From Candidatus Hydrogenedentota bacterium (GTDB taxonomy: Bacteria > Hydrogenedentota > Hydrogenedentia > Hydrogenedentales > JAEUWI01), in NCBI GenBank assembly GCA_030430835.1, contig JAUIKJ010000004.1, positions 1 through 19,510 on the forward strand: a stretch of 19,510 bases of DNA, read 5' to 3'. The notes under the pieces were generated by a model. It was not told the DNA's origin and made no database searches. It was given only the letters and a program-made list of their open reading frames with translations. Position numbers and translations under genes: made by a program. Positions 6,266 to 16,621 of the stretch are shown here, piece after piece; position 1 is the first letter of the stretch, and each line of letters begins with the position of its first letter.

Positions 6266-8977
6266 TCAGGGGCTGCCCGGTTCGGCTTGCGTGCGCGCCG
6301 CCTGCACCGCCGCATGTTCCGCGGCGATATCGTCGAACATACGCGTGCCCGGGCTGACCTGCTCACGAAGGGAAGCGTACTGGAAATCCGCCGCGGCCCA
6401 CTTGCCGGCTTCGGCAAGACGCCGCGCGTAATTCAAGGTGGTCAGCACGTTGTTGCCATCGCGCCGGTAGGCGTCCTTCGCCAACGCGAGCGCGTCATCC
6501 GCACGGCCCAGTTTCGCAAGGATCTCGGATCGCATGCGCTGGCCCGCGGCCAGGCGATCTTCGGAAAGTAATGCCAAGGCGCGTGCCGCCAGCGCATCGG
6601 CTCGGGCCCATGCCTCACCCACGAAACACAACTGCGCCAGACGCAGCAGGGACTCGCCGTCGACGATGTGCTCTGCGTTCAATACATAGCGCACCGCCTC
6701 GGGCCAATCTTCGCGTGGCGGCCCCACCACCGCCGCGAGCGCTTCGAGCGCATCGCGTTCCCTGCCCGCGTCCGCCGCCACCACCGGCACCGCCCACAGG
6801 TCGATACGATACGGCGCCTGTTGCAGGGCTTCACCAAGCAGCGTGTTCGCGAGATCCGGCTGGTGCATCGGCCCGGCATACACCCGGCCAAGCCGCAGGG
6901 CGAGATCGAACTGGTTGGCGAGTGGGAGCCCTTCCCGGCCCAGCGCACGGTGCAGGGCGCTGGCGTAGCCTTCCCAGTCCCCGCGCTCCAGGGCGTGTGC
7001 CGCAAAGCTGTCCCAAACCGCAGGATCTTCCGGGGTCGATTCCGCGGCCTGGGCCAAGTAACGGCGGGCGGCATCCGGCTCGTCCAGCGCCCGGTGCAGA
7101 CGCGCCAGCGCGATCTGCACTGGGCCGCGCGCTTCTGTCCCATGGGTCAGCGCAAGCGTGTAGCGGCGGATTGCCAGACGGCGATAGGCTTCGGGCGATA
7201 CTGCACGCGCGGCGCGCAATTCCGCCACCAACCCGAGGGTCCGGTGTGCCGTGGCCAAGCCAGGCGCGAAGGATATCGCGCGCAGGGCCGCGCCCTCCGC
7301 ACGCATCAAGGCACGCCATGCTGCCGCACCGGTCAGGGTTTCCCCGGATCGCGCCGCACTCCATGCACGGCGACTCCACAGATCCGGATTCTTTGGTGCG
7401 CGCTGTAGCGCCGCCGCAAACGCCTGCTCCGCCGCGTCCCAATTCTCCCGCAACATCATTAGCCGCCCCTGTGCCGCCTCCGGGCGCGCGTCCCACGGAA
7501 GCCGGCGGGCGGCCTCGTGCAGGGCCGCCGACACCGCGTCGAAGTCCGCGGCCAGTGCCGCCGCCGGCGTGCCCTCCTCGCGTGCTGTGCTCAGGTACAG
7601 GTACCCGCCGTCCGCCCATTGATACTGGCGTTCACCGCGGTACTGACCCCACGCGAAACAGAGCGCCACCACTGCGACCACCAGCGCCACCCCTGCCGTC
7701 CAAGGCTGCGGACCTGCATCGGCCCGGCCCCGCCCCGCGGCCAGTGCCCAGAGTAAGAAGAACATGCCCCCGGAAACCGGTACGCGCAAATTGAATCCGA
7801 ACAGCCCATCGACCGCGAAGGCGGTGACGGCCGCGGCGAGTGACCAACCCAGCAGCCTCTCCGTGCGCCGCTGCGTCCGGCGCAGGGCCAACAGGACACC
7901 GGCGATCATCAGGGCCAGATAGATCCCCGCACCCGGCAACCCGGTCTCCGCCGCCGTCTCCAGCAGATCATTGTGCGCGTGATGGCTCCACTTACCCGTC
8001 GTCGCAAACCAGCGCGCCTCGTAGCCGGTCCAGTATTCCGGTGCCTCCACCGCATAGCGTCCCGCGCCGATACCCGTCACCGCCTCGTCCAACGCCAGCC
8101 GCGCTGCTCCGTGGTAGCCGTTCAAGCGCAGCACCAGCGACCCGTCCACCGGCACGGGCGTATCGCGCCCGGCGGCCGTCGTCAGCAGACCGGCGATGGC
8201 AACGAGCACCACGGGGATCGCGGCGGCGATGATCCATACCGCGCTGCGCGCGGGTGCCACGCCCCGGCCTGCGCGCAAGGCGATCAGCAGCATCACGAAG
8301 CCCGCCGCGACCAGCAAGGCCAGAGGGCCGCCACGCATGTGCGTCAGGTAGAGATGGGCGCTCATCAGCAGGGCGAGCCCCACCCATCCCAGGCGGACGA
8401 GGCCGCGGCCGTGCGCAATCAGGCCGGCCACCACCGGCAGCGCCAGCACCAGGGCATGCCCGGCAAAGTTCGGGTTGGCAAAGGTCGCGGGGAGCCCGCG
8501 ATATTCCTCGATATCCCGCGCGCTCCAGGGAAAGGGATCCAGGCCCGCGGCCTGAACAAAGCCGTAGAGACTCGCGCAGGTCATCGCGATCACCCACACC
8601 GCAAGCACGCGCCATGTCTGTGCCGTATCCCGAAGAACCTGCACGGCGGCAAAGGCGATGACCAGGAACGCCGCCCACGGAAGCAACAGCGGGATCGCAT
8701 GCGCCGGTTGCGGTGAAAGTGCGGCACAGACACCGTGCCAAACGAGCAGCAGCACGGGCAGCCACCATGCCGGAGAAAGCTGCAACGGCAGGCCGCGAAG
8801 CGCCGCGGCAGCGGTGAGGACCGCAAGCAATGTCGCGGCGGCCGCGCTGATCAACACCTTCACCGGTCCCGCCGGATCCGCCACGTAGGGATCCAGCGCC
8901 AGTACGATCAGGAAGATCCACGCCATGAGCACGACTCGCGCGGCGCGCAGCAACCGGCTATCGTGCGGAGTGTTCAT
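6266..8977 (-). CDS. O-antigen ligase family protein with C-terminal TPRs
   Basis: The 903-residue protein starts with about a dozen membrane helices (residues about 12-450) and ends in a soluble TPR region (about 480-880). Family hallmarks are 'GLPATFANPNFAGH' (161-174), 'THMRGGPLAL' (212-221, with the conserved Arg) and the Wzy_C segment 'SHHAHNDLLETAAETGLPG' (331-349), whose His residues are essential in characterised ligases. The family joins or polymerises lipid-linked glycans on the outer face of the inner membrane. Which glycan is involved cannot be read from sequence. The start ATG at 8977 lies 18 bp after the stop of the heparinase-like gene, so the two are almost certainly co-transcribed and perhaps translationally coupled. 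The long TPR tail is common in the PglL/WaaL-like branch and could bind assembly partners. Confidence 0.9.
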   Translation of the reverse strand: MNTPHDSRLLRAARVVLMAWIFLIVLALDPYVADPAGPVKVLISAAAATLLAVLTAAAALRGLPLQLSPAWWLPVLLLVWHGVCAALSPQPAHAIPLLLPWAAFLVIAFAAVQVLRDTAQTWRVLAVWVIAMTCASLYGFVQAAGLDPFPWSARDIEEYRGLPATFANPNFAGHALVLALPVVAGLIAHGRGLVRLGWVGLALLMSAHLYLTHMRGGPLALLVAAGFVMLLIALRAGRGVAPARSAVWIIAAAIPVVLVAIAGLLTTAAGRDTPVPVDGSLVLRLNGYHGAARLALDEAVTGIGAGRYAVEAPEYWTGYEARWFATTGKWSHHAHNDLLETAAETGLPGAGIYLALMIAGVLLALRRTQRRTERLLGWSLAAAVTAFAVDGLFGFNLRVPVSGGMFFLLWALAAGRGRADAGPQPWTAGVALVVAVVALCFAWGQYRGERQYQWADGGYLYLSTAREEGTPAAALAADFDAVSAALHEAARRLPWDARPEAAQGRLMMLRENWDAAEQAFAAALQRAPKNPDLWSRRAWSAARSGETLTGAAAWRALMRAEGAALRAISFAPGLATAHRTLGLVAELRAARAVSPEAYRRLAIRRYTLALTHGTEARGPVQIALARLHRALDEPDAARRYLAQAAESTPEDPAVWDSFAAHALERGDWEGYASALHRALGREGLPLANQFDLALRLGRVYAGPMHQPDLANTLLGEALQQAPYRIDLWAVPVVAADAGRERDALEALAAVVGPPREDWPEAVRYVLNAEHIVDGESLLRLAQLCFVGEAWARADALAARALALLSEDRLAAGQRMRSEILAKLGRADDALALAKDAYRRDGNNVLTTLNYARRLAEAGKWAAADFQYASLREQVSPGTRMFDDIAAEHAAVQAARTQAEPGSP

Positions 8978-8995
8978 GGGATCAGGGCGGCGGGG

Positions 8996-10714
8996 TCACG
9001 GTTTGGAATCGTCGAGGACTATAGCATAGGCCAGCACATCCGCCCCGCCCGCGGCCGTCAGTTCGAAGATGGGCGCCGGCCGGGCCTCGCCGAAGCGGGG
9101 GCAATAGTAGGCGGGTGCCGGACTCTCCTCCGAGGTCCGCAGGCGGCCGATTGTCCCCGGATCCAGACGCAGCAGGATCGCCGCGTCGCCGCGGTGAATG
9201 CGATAGGCCTCGCCGCTATCCATCGGTGTGATTTCCGCCTCCGGATGCACATGGATAAAACTGCGCCACGTCGCGCCCCGGTGCCCCTGCACCGAGTCCT
9301 GCACACGCCAACTGTCCACGCCATCAAAGGCCACGCGCCGCCGGTGCACCGCCGGTGCGAAGCCATCGTGCGAAGCTTCCAGGGTCCTGCCGTCCCAATC
9401 GTGCAGGGTCACCCTGGCGCGTCGGCCCACGCGAAAGGTCGACCAGCATTCATGCTGCTCGCCCGAACCGATCTGTGCCGTGTTGTGCGCCGCGGTACTC
9501 CGGCAATACACGCGGTGCGGGCTGCCGGCATAGCCGTGCACACCCGAGTCCACGAGGAGCCGGGTACGCCGTGCCGAAAACTCGAAGCTCAACACATCGC
9601 AGTGCGCGTGCCCCGGCTGGTAGGCCGGTGACACCCCGGACGCCTTTACGATCATCCACCCGCGCCGGTCCTCTCGGGAAAGCACATGGTAGCCCGAATC
9701 CGCCAGCGCGTAGCTCGCGCCGCCGCGATCCGCCGTGCGTTGCGGCGGGCGGTCCATCGCGCGGGCAGCCAGATCGAGAATCCCGCGGGGCGCGGGTGCC
9801 GCGTCCAGGGCCGCGTCGCCAAACAGGGGAATTTCTCCATCGGGATGGCACACGGCCTCGAGCCAACCGGCCGCCCGCAGGATCGCGCTGTTCAACCAGT
9901 CCGCCTTCGCCGCGATGACCGCGCGCACCAGCAACAGGTCTGACAGCACGTGTATGTGATACATCGGACTCAATTCGTAGTGACCGCCGTCGCCGAGAAT
10001 CTGCTCGCGCGCCTCGCGCTTCAGCAGCGCTTGTCCCGTCGCGGCCGCCGGATGGTCCAGCATCGCGCCCGCCACCGTCAGGGCTACGGCATTCTTCAGC
10101 AAATGGTTCGCACGGATGTCGTGCTCGAGGCTGCGCAGCAGCCACTCGCTTTGCTGGTGCATGCTCTCCATGATTGGCGTGTCGTTGAGTTGAAAAACTG
10201 CCGCCGCCATGCACCAGTTGATCAGGCGTTCAGATACCGTAAAGGCGTCCCAGGCCACATCCGCACCCACAGGGTGCGCATCGATCCAGGAATGCATCCA
10301 GCGGCGCAGCAGTACCCGATCCTCATCCCACGTGATGTCTGCATTCTCTACGGCGAGGTCGCGCGCGAAGCTGAAGTAGTGCAGGTGATAGCGCCACAGC
10401 CGGGATTGCGTCGTACTCGCTTCCCAGGGGGGGGCCGCGGGTGACACCAGCGTCTCGCCCAGGAAGCGGAATTCCCCCGCGCGCCAGCCTTCGGTCTGGC
10501 CCGGCGGCGGCGGCAGGGTTGCCTGGCAAAGGCGGAGGTGGGCGTGCAACGCAGCCGTGGTCGCCGCATGAAACGCCAGGGTCGGCGGTGGCGCCGGCAG
10601 CCGCGGCACCCGGCGCAGCGTGCGCCGCAACCCGTAGCGCAGTCGCCAGGCCACCTGGGCACCATGCAGATGACGCAGGGTGCGCAGGACGCGGCCCAGA
10701 TTCTGGGGGTTCAT
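8996..10714 (-). CDS. Heparinase II/III family protein
   Basis: The 572-residue product has the alginate-lyase-like helical N-terminal domain and the heparinase II/III beta domain. Supporting motifs are 'LWRYHLHYF' (106-114), 'WDAFTVSERLINW' (155-167), 'NHLLKNAVAL' (203-212), 'DGGHYELSPMYH' (242-253) and 'YQPGHAHCDVLSFEFS' (365-380). 'DSGVHGY' (389-395) and 'RSTAAHNT' (405-412) complete the set. Such proteins cut uronic-acid polymers and are frequent in exopolysaccharide loci. ATG 10714 fits the family start (NLGRVLRTLRHL). The frame extends to a TTG at 10747, but that codon has no spaced Shine-Dalgarno and lies inside a hairpin. No signal peptide is clear, so its compartment is uncertain. 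The first residues, NLGRVLRTLRHLHGAQVAWRLRYG, are typical for EPS-associated members. Confidence 0.88.
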   Translation of the reverse strand: MNPQNLGRVLRTLRHLHGAQVAWRLRYGLRRTLRRVPRLPAPPPTLAFHAATTAALHAHLRLCQATLPPPPGQTEGWRAGEFRFLGETLVSPAAPPWEASTTQSRLWRYHLHYFSFARDLAVENADITWDEDRVLLRRWMHSWIDAHPVGADVAWDAFTVSERLINWCMAAAVFQLNDTPIMESMHQQSEWLLRSLEHDIRANHLLKNAVALTVAGAMLDHPAAATGQALLKREAREQILGDGGHYELSPMYHIHVLSDLLLVRAVIAAKADWLNSAILRAAGWLEAVCHPDGEIPLFGDAALDAAPAPRGILDLAARAMDRPPQRTADRGGASYALADSGYHVLSREDRRGWMIVKASGVSPAYQPGHAHCDVLSFEFSARRTRLLVDSGVHGYAGSPHRVYCRSTAAHNTAQIGSGEQHECWSTFRVGRRARVTLHDWDGRTLEASHDGFAPAVHRRRVAFDGVDSWRVQDSVQGHRGATWRSFIHVHPEAEITPMDSGEAYRIHRGDAAILLRLDPGTIGRLRTSEESPAPAYYCPRFGEARPAPIFELTAAGGADVLAYAIVLDDSKP

Positions 10715-10734
10715 CTTCAAGCTCTTGTTTCCCA

Positions 10735-10752
10735 AGGGGTTAAGCAACCCCT
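10735..10752. repeat. Perfect hairpin in the leader of the heparinase-like gene
   Basis: AGGGGTT and AACCCCT (7 bp) flank a 4-nt loop, ending 21 bp before ATG 10714 on the minus strand. It overlaps the alternative TTG start. It could stabilise the 5' leader or influence translation, but no function is shown. Confidence 0.5.
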
Positions 10753-10779
10753 AGTTTACGCGATCCCCGGGCCTGAGGT

Positions 10780-10809
10780 ATACTAAGGAGTGCAAGCTGC
10801 GGGCATCAA
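10780..10809 (-). promoter_or_regulatory. Possible promoter for the heparinase/O-antigen-ligase operon
   Basis: On the minus strand, TTGATG (10809-10804) and TAGTAT (10785-10780) are separated by 18 nt. Each matches the sigma-70 consensus at four of six bases. The site is correctly placed, about 65-95 bp upstream of ATG 10714, in the divergent intergenic region. The match is weak and could be chance. Confidence 0.3.
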
Positions 10810-10832
10810 ACTCGAATATCGCGTCTAATCCA

Positions 10833-10861
10833 TTGACAAGATCAGGTGCGTGACCTAAGAT
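10833..10861 (+). promoter_or_regulatory. Sigma-70-type promoter for the glycosyltransferase gene
   Basis: A perfect TTGACA (10833-10838) is followed after exactly 17 nt by TAAGAT (10856-10861). Transcription would begin near 10868, about 88 nt before the GTG start at 10956. This is the best housekeeping promoter seen in the window. Confidence 0.65.
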
Positions 10862-10955
10862 ACGGAATCAGGGCTTTTTTGACGGTGCGGCGCGCAGGCC
10901 CCCAATCCGGTGGCCGGCTGGAAACCGTTGCAGCATTTCTGGGAGCTGAGGCGAC

Positions 10956-12221
10956 GTGCGAATACTGTTCTTGTGCCAGTATTTCCCACCCGAGATGGGT
11001 GCGCCGGCGGCCCGTACCTTCGAGCACGCACGGCACTGGGTGGAGATGGGGCACGAGGTCACCGTGATCTGTGGCAAGCCCAACCACCCCACCGGCATCG
11101 TGCCCGAAAAATACCGTGGCCCCCTCGTCTATCGCGAGAATATCGAGGGCGTCAACGTCCTCCGCTGCTGGCTCTACACCACGCCGAACAAGGGCGTCTT
11201 CAAGCGCAGCATATCTTTCCTCACCTTCATGCTCTCCGCGATGACCCTCGGCGCGTGGAACGCCGGCAAGTGCGATGTTGTCGTGGCGACCTCCCCACAG
11301 ATGCTCTGTGGCCTCGCGGGTTGGGTCGTGTCGCGCTTCAAGCGTCGGCCCTTCGTCCTCGAAGTGCGCGACCTCTGGCCCAAGCAAATCATCGACCTCG
11401 GTGCCATTCGCAACCCCCTGATCATCGGCTTCCTTACCTGGATCGAGATGTTCATGTACCGGCAGTCCAAGGCCGTAGTGACCGTTGCACCCGCTTCGCG
11501 CGACGAGATTGCCGCGCGCGGTGTGCCGGACGAGAAGCTGCACGTCATCACCAACGGTATCGACGAATCGCTCTTCCATCCGCAGGATCGCGATCGCCCC
11601 CCGCGCGAGAAACACCGCTGGGGTGACAAGACCGTGGCCCTCTACATCGGGACCCATGGCCTCTCGCAGGGCCTGTCCACGGTGCTCGACGCCGCCGAGA
11701 TGCTGCGGCGCCGCGAGGACATTCTCTTCGTTTTTGCCGGTAGCGGTGCTGATCGGCAGCCGCTGATGAAACAGGCCAAGGCCATGGCGCTGCACAACGT
11801 GCAGTTCCTGCCCATGCAGAGCAAGGAAGACATGCCCGATTTCTACGCGGCCGCGGACATGTGCCTCGTGCCGCTGAAGAAACGCGAGTACTTCCTCTAC
11901 AACATCCCGTCCAAGATGTTTGAGATTATGGCCTGTGCGCGCCCCATCGTGCTGGGTGTGAAGGGACAGGCCAAGCAGTTGCTTGAGGCCGCCGATTCCG
12001 GGATCGCCGTGGAGCCGGAAGACGCCCGTGCGCTCGCGGATGCCGTGGTCGCGCTCGCCGACGATCCGGATCTGCGCGCCCGCTACGGTCGCAACGGCCA
12101 CGCACACGTCACCAAGCATTACAGCCGCGCCAAGAAAGCCAAGGACTTTGCTCAGTGCCTGCAGTGTCTGATCGAAGATGCCAGCATGGGCGCGGAATCC
12201 GCCGCACGGAATGCCGAATAG
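10956..12221 (+). CDS. Family 4 glycosyltransferase (WbuB-like)
   Basis: The 421-residue protein has the two-Rossmann GT-B architecture. The start is GTG 10956, with GGGAG (10941-10945) or CTGAGG (10946-10951) as ribosome site. The acceptor half begins 'MRILFLCQYFPPEMGAPAAR' and includes 'GKPNHPTG', both typical of WbuB-type amino-sugar transferases of O-antigen synthesis. The donor half includes 'VITNGID', 'YIGTHGLSQGLSTVLDAA' and 'FEIMACARPIVLGVKGQA', where the Glu is the conserved nucleotide-sugar contact. It should act at the cytoplasmic face of the membrane, adding a sugar to a lipid-linked glycan. The divergent O-antigen ligase and heparinase genes support a surface-polysaccharide role. 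The specific sugar is unknown, and the WbuB name is only a resemblance. Confidence 0.88.
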   Translation: MRILFLCQYFPPEMGAPAARTFEHARHWVEMGHEVTVICGKPNHPTGIVPEKYRGPLVYRENIEGVNVLRCWLYTTPNKGVFKRSISFLTFMLSAMTLGAWNAGKCDVVVATSPQMLCGLAGWVVSRFKRRPFVLEVRDLWPKQIIDLGAIRNPLIIGFLTWIEMFMYRQSKAVVTVAPASRDEIAARGVPDEKLHVITNGIDESLFHPQDRDRPPREKHRWGDKTVALYIGTHGLSQGLSTVLDAAEMLRRREDILFVFAGSGADRQPLMKQAKAMALHNVQFLPMQSKEDMPDFYAAADMCLVPLKKREYFLYNIPSKMFEIMACARPIVLGVKGQAKQLLEAADSGIAVEPEDARALADAVVALADDPDLRARYGRNGHAHVTKHYSRAKKAKDFAQCLQCLIEDASMGAESAARNAE

Positions 12222-12276
12222 CCCGCGTCTGTTACACTCGGTACTTCCAGCATGCGTCAATCAACCGGGCACGTCC

Positions 12277-14475
<2,199 letters not shown>

Positions 14476-14519
14476 TGGAAACACGGCCACCGGGTCTGCA
14501 TCTCCCCCGGTTGCAATTC

Positions 14520-14535
14520 AGGCCGTACGTTTGCT
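14520..14535 (+). promoter_or_regulatory. Possible sigma-54 promoter before the small membrane protein
   Basis: AGGCCGTACGTTTGCT keeps the GG-N10-GC spacing and the TTGCT -12 element, but the rest of the -24 box (GGCAC) is only partly matched. It is followed 25 nt later by AAGGAG (14561-14566). It is weaker than the site at 4690. Confidence 0.35.
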
Positions 14536-14578
14536 GCAATAGCCGACCGGCCTAACCCCGAAGGAGTCTTCGTTTTTC

Positions 14579-15118
14579 ATGGCCCCGCCCCCGCAGTCTG
14601 ATATCTGGCGCTGGCCAAACCTTGCGCTCTGGACCGTGTTCTTCGCGGTTGGGCTGTTCCCGGAATACGTCTACAACACCCTGCGCGACGTGGCCGGTGT
14701 GCTCACGCAGTCCGCCCTGGTCAATTCCGTCAACATGCTCCTCTTCGGGCTCTCCGCTTACCTCGCCTATTTCACTTGGCTCCGCTGCCGCGAAGCGGGA
14801 CTGTCCGTGGCCGCGGCCCACGGCAAGGCCACCCAACTCGGGATTCTCGGCCTCGCCGCTTTCCTGCCCATCGGACTCCACCAGCTGCCCGAATACCGCG
14901 ACACCTTCACCGCGGAAGGCCTGCGCGTGATGTATTCCTTCGCGGCCGCAAAGTTCATCATCTGGCTCTATCTCTACTCCATCATCCTGCGCTTCTACCT
15001 CTTCAGCGGCTACGCTGTCTTTGAGCGTATCCCCGCGCTCTTCCCCAGCTCGCGCACCATGAAGGAAAAGGCCAGCGACCCCGAGCCCGGCGAACAACCC
15101 TCCCCGGACCAACACTAG
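14579..15118 (+). CDS. Small four-helix membrane protein, unknown function
   Basis: I do not recognise this 179-residue family. Four hydrophobic stretches are visible at residues about 14-32, 46-68, 84-103 and 117-143, followed by a charged tail of about 30 residues rich in Glu, Pro and Lys. Aromatic residues crowd the last helix. ATG 14579 follows AAGGAG (14561-14566) by 12 nt, a slightly long spacing, and the reading frame has no better start. It could be an uncharacterised inner-membrane protein working with the DUF255 protein upstream (103 bp gap) or with the cohesin-like protein downstream. Neither link is shown by sequence. Confidence 0.75.
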   Translation: MAPPPQSDIWRWPNLALWTVFFAVGLFPEYVYNTLRDVAGVLTQSALVNSVNMLLFGLSAYLAYFTWLRCREAGLSVAAAHGKATQLGILGLAAFLPIGLHQLPEYRDTFTAEGLRVMYSFAAAKFIIWLYLYSIILRFYLFSGYAVFERIPALFPSSRTMKEKASDPEPGEQPSPDQH

Positions 15119-15173
15119 CGTGGGCCCGTGCCGCCGCGCTTCGCTGCGCCGTCGTCAACACCGCCCAGAGGGC

Positions 15174-15202
15174 TTGCGTTATTCGGGCATGTGCTCTAAA
15201 CT
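15174..15202 (+). promoter_or_regulatory. Weak sigma-70-type promoter before the cohesin-like gene
   Basis: TTGCGT (15174-15179) and TAAACT (15197-15202) are 17 nt apart. The -10 box matches at four positions and the -35 box at three. Spacing and location fit a leader of about 45 nt before GTG 15253, but the match is not strong. Confidence 0.3.
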
Positions 15203-15252
15203 TTTTCTTGCAACGCGGACAAACCGGGTGGGGCCGCAACGGAGTGGGGAAC

Positions 15253-16353
15253 GTGTTCAGGTATTGGCTACCCCTTTTCCTCCTGGCCGGCATATTCCAT
15301 GCCCCGGCCTACGCGGGCTCGATCCAGATTGGCGCGCCTACAGTTGAATCGAATCGCTACGCATTGCCCATTACCCTCTCGGGCGGCGGTGACCAGGTTT
15401 CCGCCATGGACTTCCGCGTCGAGTACGACCCGGCTGTCTTTCGGCCGGTCTCCATCGCGCCCGGGCCCATGGCGCTTCAGGCCAACAAGCAGGTCATCGG
15501 GAACGCCCCCGCCCCCGGCGAATACGTCGTCATCATGCACGGCATCAACCGGAACACCGTTGGCAACGGCGAAGTGGCCAAGGTGGTCTTCGAGCGCATC
15601 GACGGCAGCGACGTCGCGTCGCGCCTGAGCATCGCCTCACCCACCCTCTCCGACGCCGAAGGAAGTGAACTGCCCGTAAGCGGCGGCGGCCGCAGTGTAG
15701 GCCGCAACGATGACACCAACTCCGGCGGCGGGAACAGCGGTGGGGGCAGTGGCGGCGGAGACCTCCCCGACGGCGACGACCCGACGGATCCGCTTCCGGA
15801 CCAACCCGGCGATACGCCTGCCGAGACACCCGGCGACGGCCTCGGCACGCCCACGGGCGATGCCGCGCCCGGTGCGATGCCCACGATGCCCCTGCTGAAC
15901 GAAAGCGCCAAGCTCGACAATGTGGTGATCCCCACGGCCAAGCGGCCCGGGATCGAGCCCGGCGATACGCCCCGCGCCGCGGCCGGCAGCACCGGTACCG
16001 GGCCACCGGGTTCACAGGACAACGAGGCAGGCGCGGAAGCCAGAAATTCCAGAATCTCGGGATACCAAACCAACGAGATGGACGGCGAACGCGGCGGCGT
16101 GAATTCTGCGGAAAGACCGGACAAAAAAAACCTTGCAGAAACAGCCGGTAGTGATGTTAGAATAGAGAATGCCCGGTTAGATTCCGGAGTGACACCATTT
16201 GAATCAATCGACGAACAAGCACGTCCTCAGAACGCTTCGGCAAATGCCGAGAACGCGGGAGGCGCGTCCCCTGCGGCAGTTGCGGGGTTGGCTTTGAGCA
16301 CCCTGCTCGCTGCCGCCGCACTGTTCCTGCTTCGACGCAAGCTTTTTCGTTAG
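15253..16353 (+). CDS. Secreted, C-terminally anchored protein with a cohesin-like domain
   Basis: GTG 15253 has GGAG (15241-15244) 8 nt ahead and begins a clean signal peptide ending AYA at residue 21; a longer TTG start at 15208 would bury it. Residues about 22-145 fit the cohesin/carbohydrate-binding beta-sandwich pattern. That pattern is 'YALPITLSGG' (alternating strand), 'VSAMDFRVEYDPAVF', and 'GNGEVAKVVFERI' near the end. Cohesins bind dockerins to assemble multi-protein surface complexes. A long linker (about 150-335), rich in Gly, Asp, Pro and Thr, spans the envelope. The tail 'GGASPAAVAGLALSTLLAAA' continues as a helix and ends RRKLFR, the layout of a sortase- or rhombosortase-type sorting signal (GlyGly-CTERM-like). 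The domain is alone, so this would be an anchor rather than a multi-cohesin scaffold. Confidence 0.8.
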   Translation: MFRYWLPLFLLAGIFHAPAYAGSIQIGAPTVESNRYALPITLSGGGDQVSAMDFRVEYDPAVFRPVSIAPGPMALQANKQVIGNAPAPGEYVVIMHGINRNTVGNGEVAKVVFERIDGSDVASRLSIASPTLSDAEGSELPVSGGGRSVGRNDDTNSGGGNSGGGSGGGDLPDGDDPTDPLPDQPGDTPAETPGDGLGTPTGDAAPGAMPTMPLLNESAKLDNVVIPTAKRPGIEPGDTPRAAAGSTGTGPPGSQDNEAGAEARNSRISGYQTNEMDGERGGVNSAERPDKKNLAETAGSDVRIENARLDSGVTPFESIDEQARPQNASANAENAGGASPAAVAGLALSTLLAAAALFLLRRKLFR

Positions 16354-16416
16354 AGGTTTTCCCCCTACAAAGAGGACGCAAGTCCTCTGCGGCACGCTGA
16401 CGCAAGTTAGCGTGAT

Positions 16417-16543
16417 GCACCTCACCGGAGATGCCGGTCGCCCCCTACCGGCATCTCCATTCTTAGCTACCTCTGCGAGGTTCCGGCGCCAGCTGGAACA
16501 ACGCACCTCACCGGAGATGGCGGTCGCCCCCTACCGCCATCTC
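16417..16543 (+). repeat. Two 41-bp direct copies of one hairpin with a compensatory base-pair change
   Basis: Copies at 16417-16457 and 16503-16543 are 86 bp apart. They differ at only two positions (16434 C versus 16520 G; 16451 G versus 16537 C). Those two positions pair with each other in the stem, so a C-G pair became a G-C pair. The shared 8-nt loop and the leading GCACCTCACCG are identical. Confidence 0.85.
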
Positions 16544-16552
16544 TCTTTTTTT
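16514..16552 (+). terminator. Rho-independent terminator ending the cohesin-like transcription unit
   Basis: The second copy of the duplicated hairpin (11-bp stem, 16514-16524 with 16533-16543) is followed by TCTTTTTTT to 16552. The first copy is followed only by ATTCTT, so the second is the real stop. Confidence 0.85.
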
Positions 16553-16621
16553 GTCTGGACGCAGACACAGCTCATGCGATAACGAAAAATTGATGGCCGT
16601 GAACGCATGGATTTTGTGTGA

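Larger units (their letters stand above)
16371..16552 (+). other. Array of six RNA-type hairpins downstream of the cohesin-like gene
   Basis: Six stems follow one another: 16371-16388 (7 bp, GCAA loop) and 16393-16414 (9 bp with one G-U, GCAA loop). Next come 16427-16458 (12 bp, loop CGCCCCCT) and 16469-16481 (5 bp, loop TGC). The last two are 16480-16499 (8 bp with one G-U, loop GCCA) and 16514-16543 (11 bp, loop CGCCCCCT). The fourth and fifth overlap by 2 nt. Two stems have GNRA tetraloops, which is typical of folded RNA. The array lies in the 3' region of the cohesin-like gene and may be its untranslated tail or a separate small RNA. I recognise no known riboswitch. Confidence 0.6.

Noticed and set aside
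4669..6417. Long minus-strand open frame opposite the dockerin-like gene
   Set aside because: Its Phe-rich stretches are the antisense of Glu codons in the acidic linker, and it crosses two terminators.
6571..7794. Pro/Arg-rich plus-strand open frame
   Set aside because: It lies inside the O-antigen ligase gene and has the composition of an antisense GC-rich frame.
16371..16414. Cyclic-di-GMP (GEMM) riboswitch
   Set aside because: The GACGCAA bases recall part of that riboswitch, but the remaining conserved core and the receptor helix are absent, and the site follows a gene instead of preceding one.
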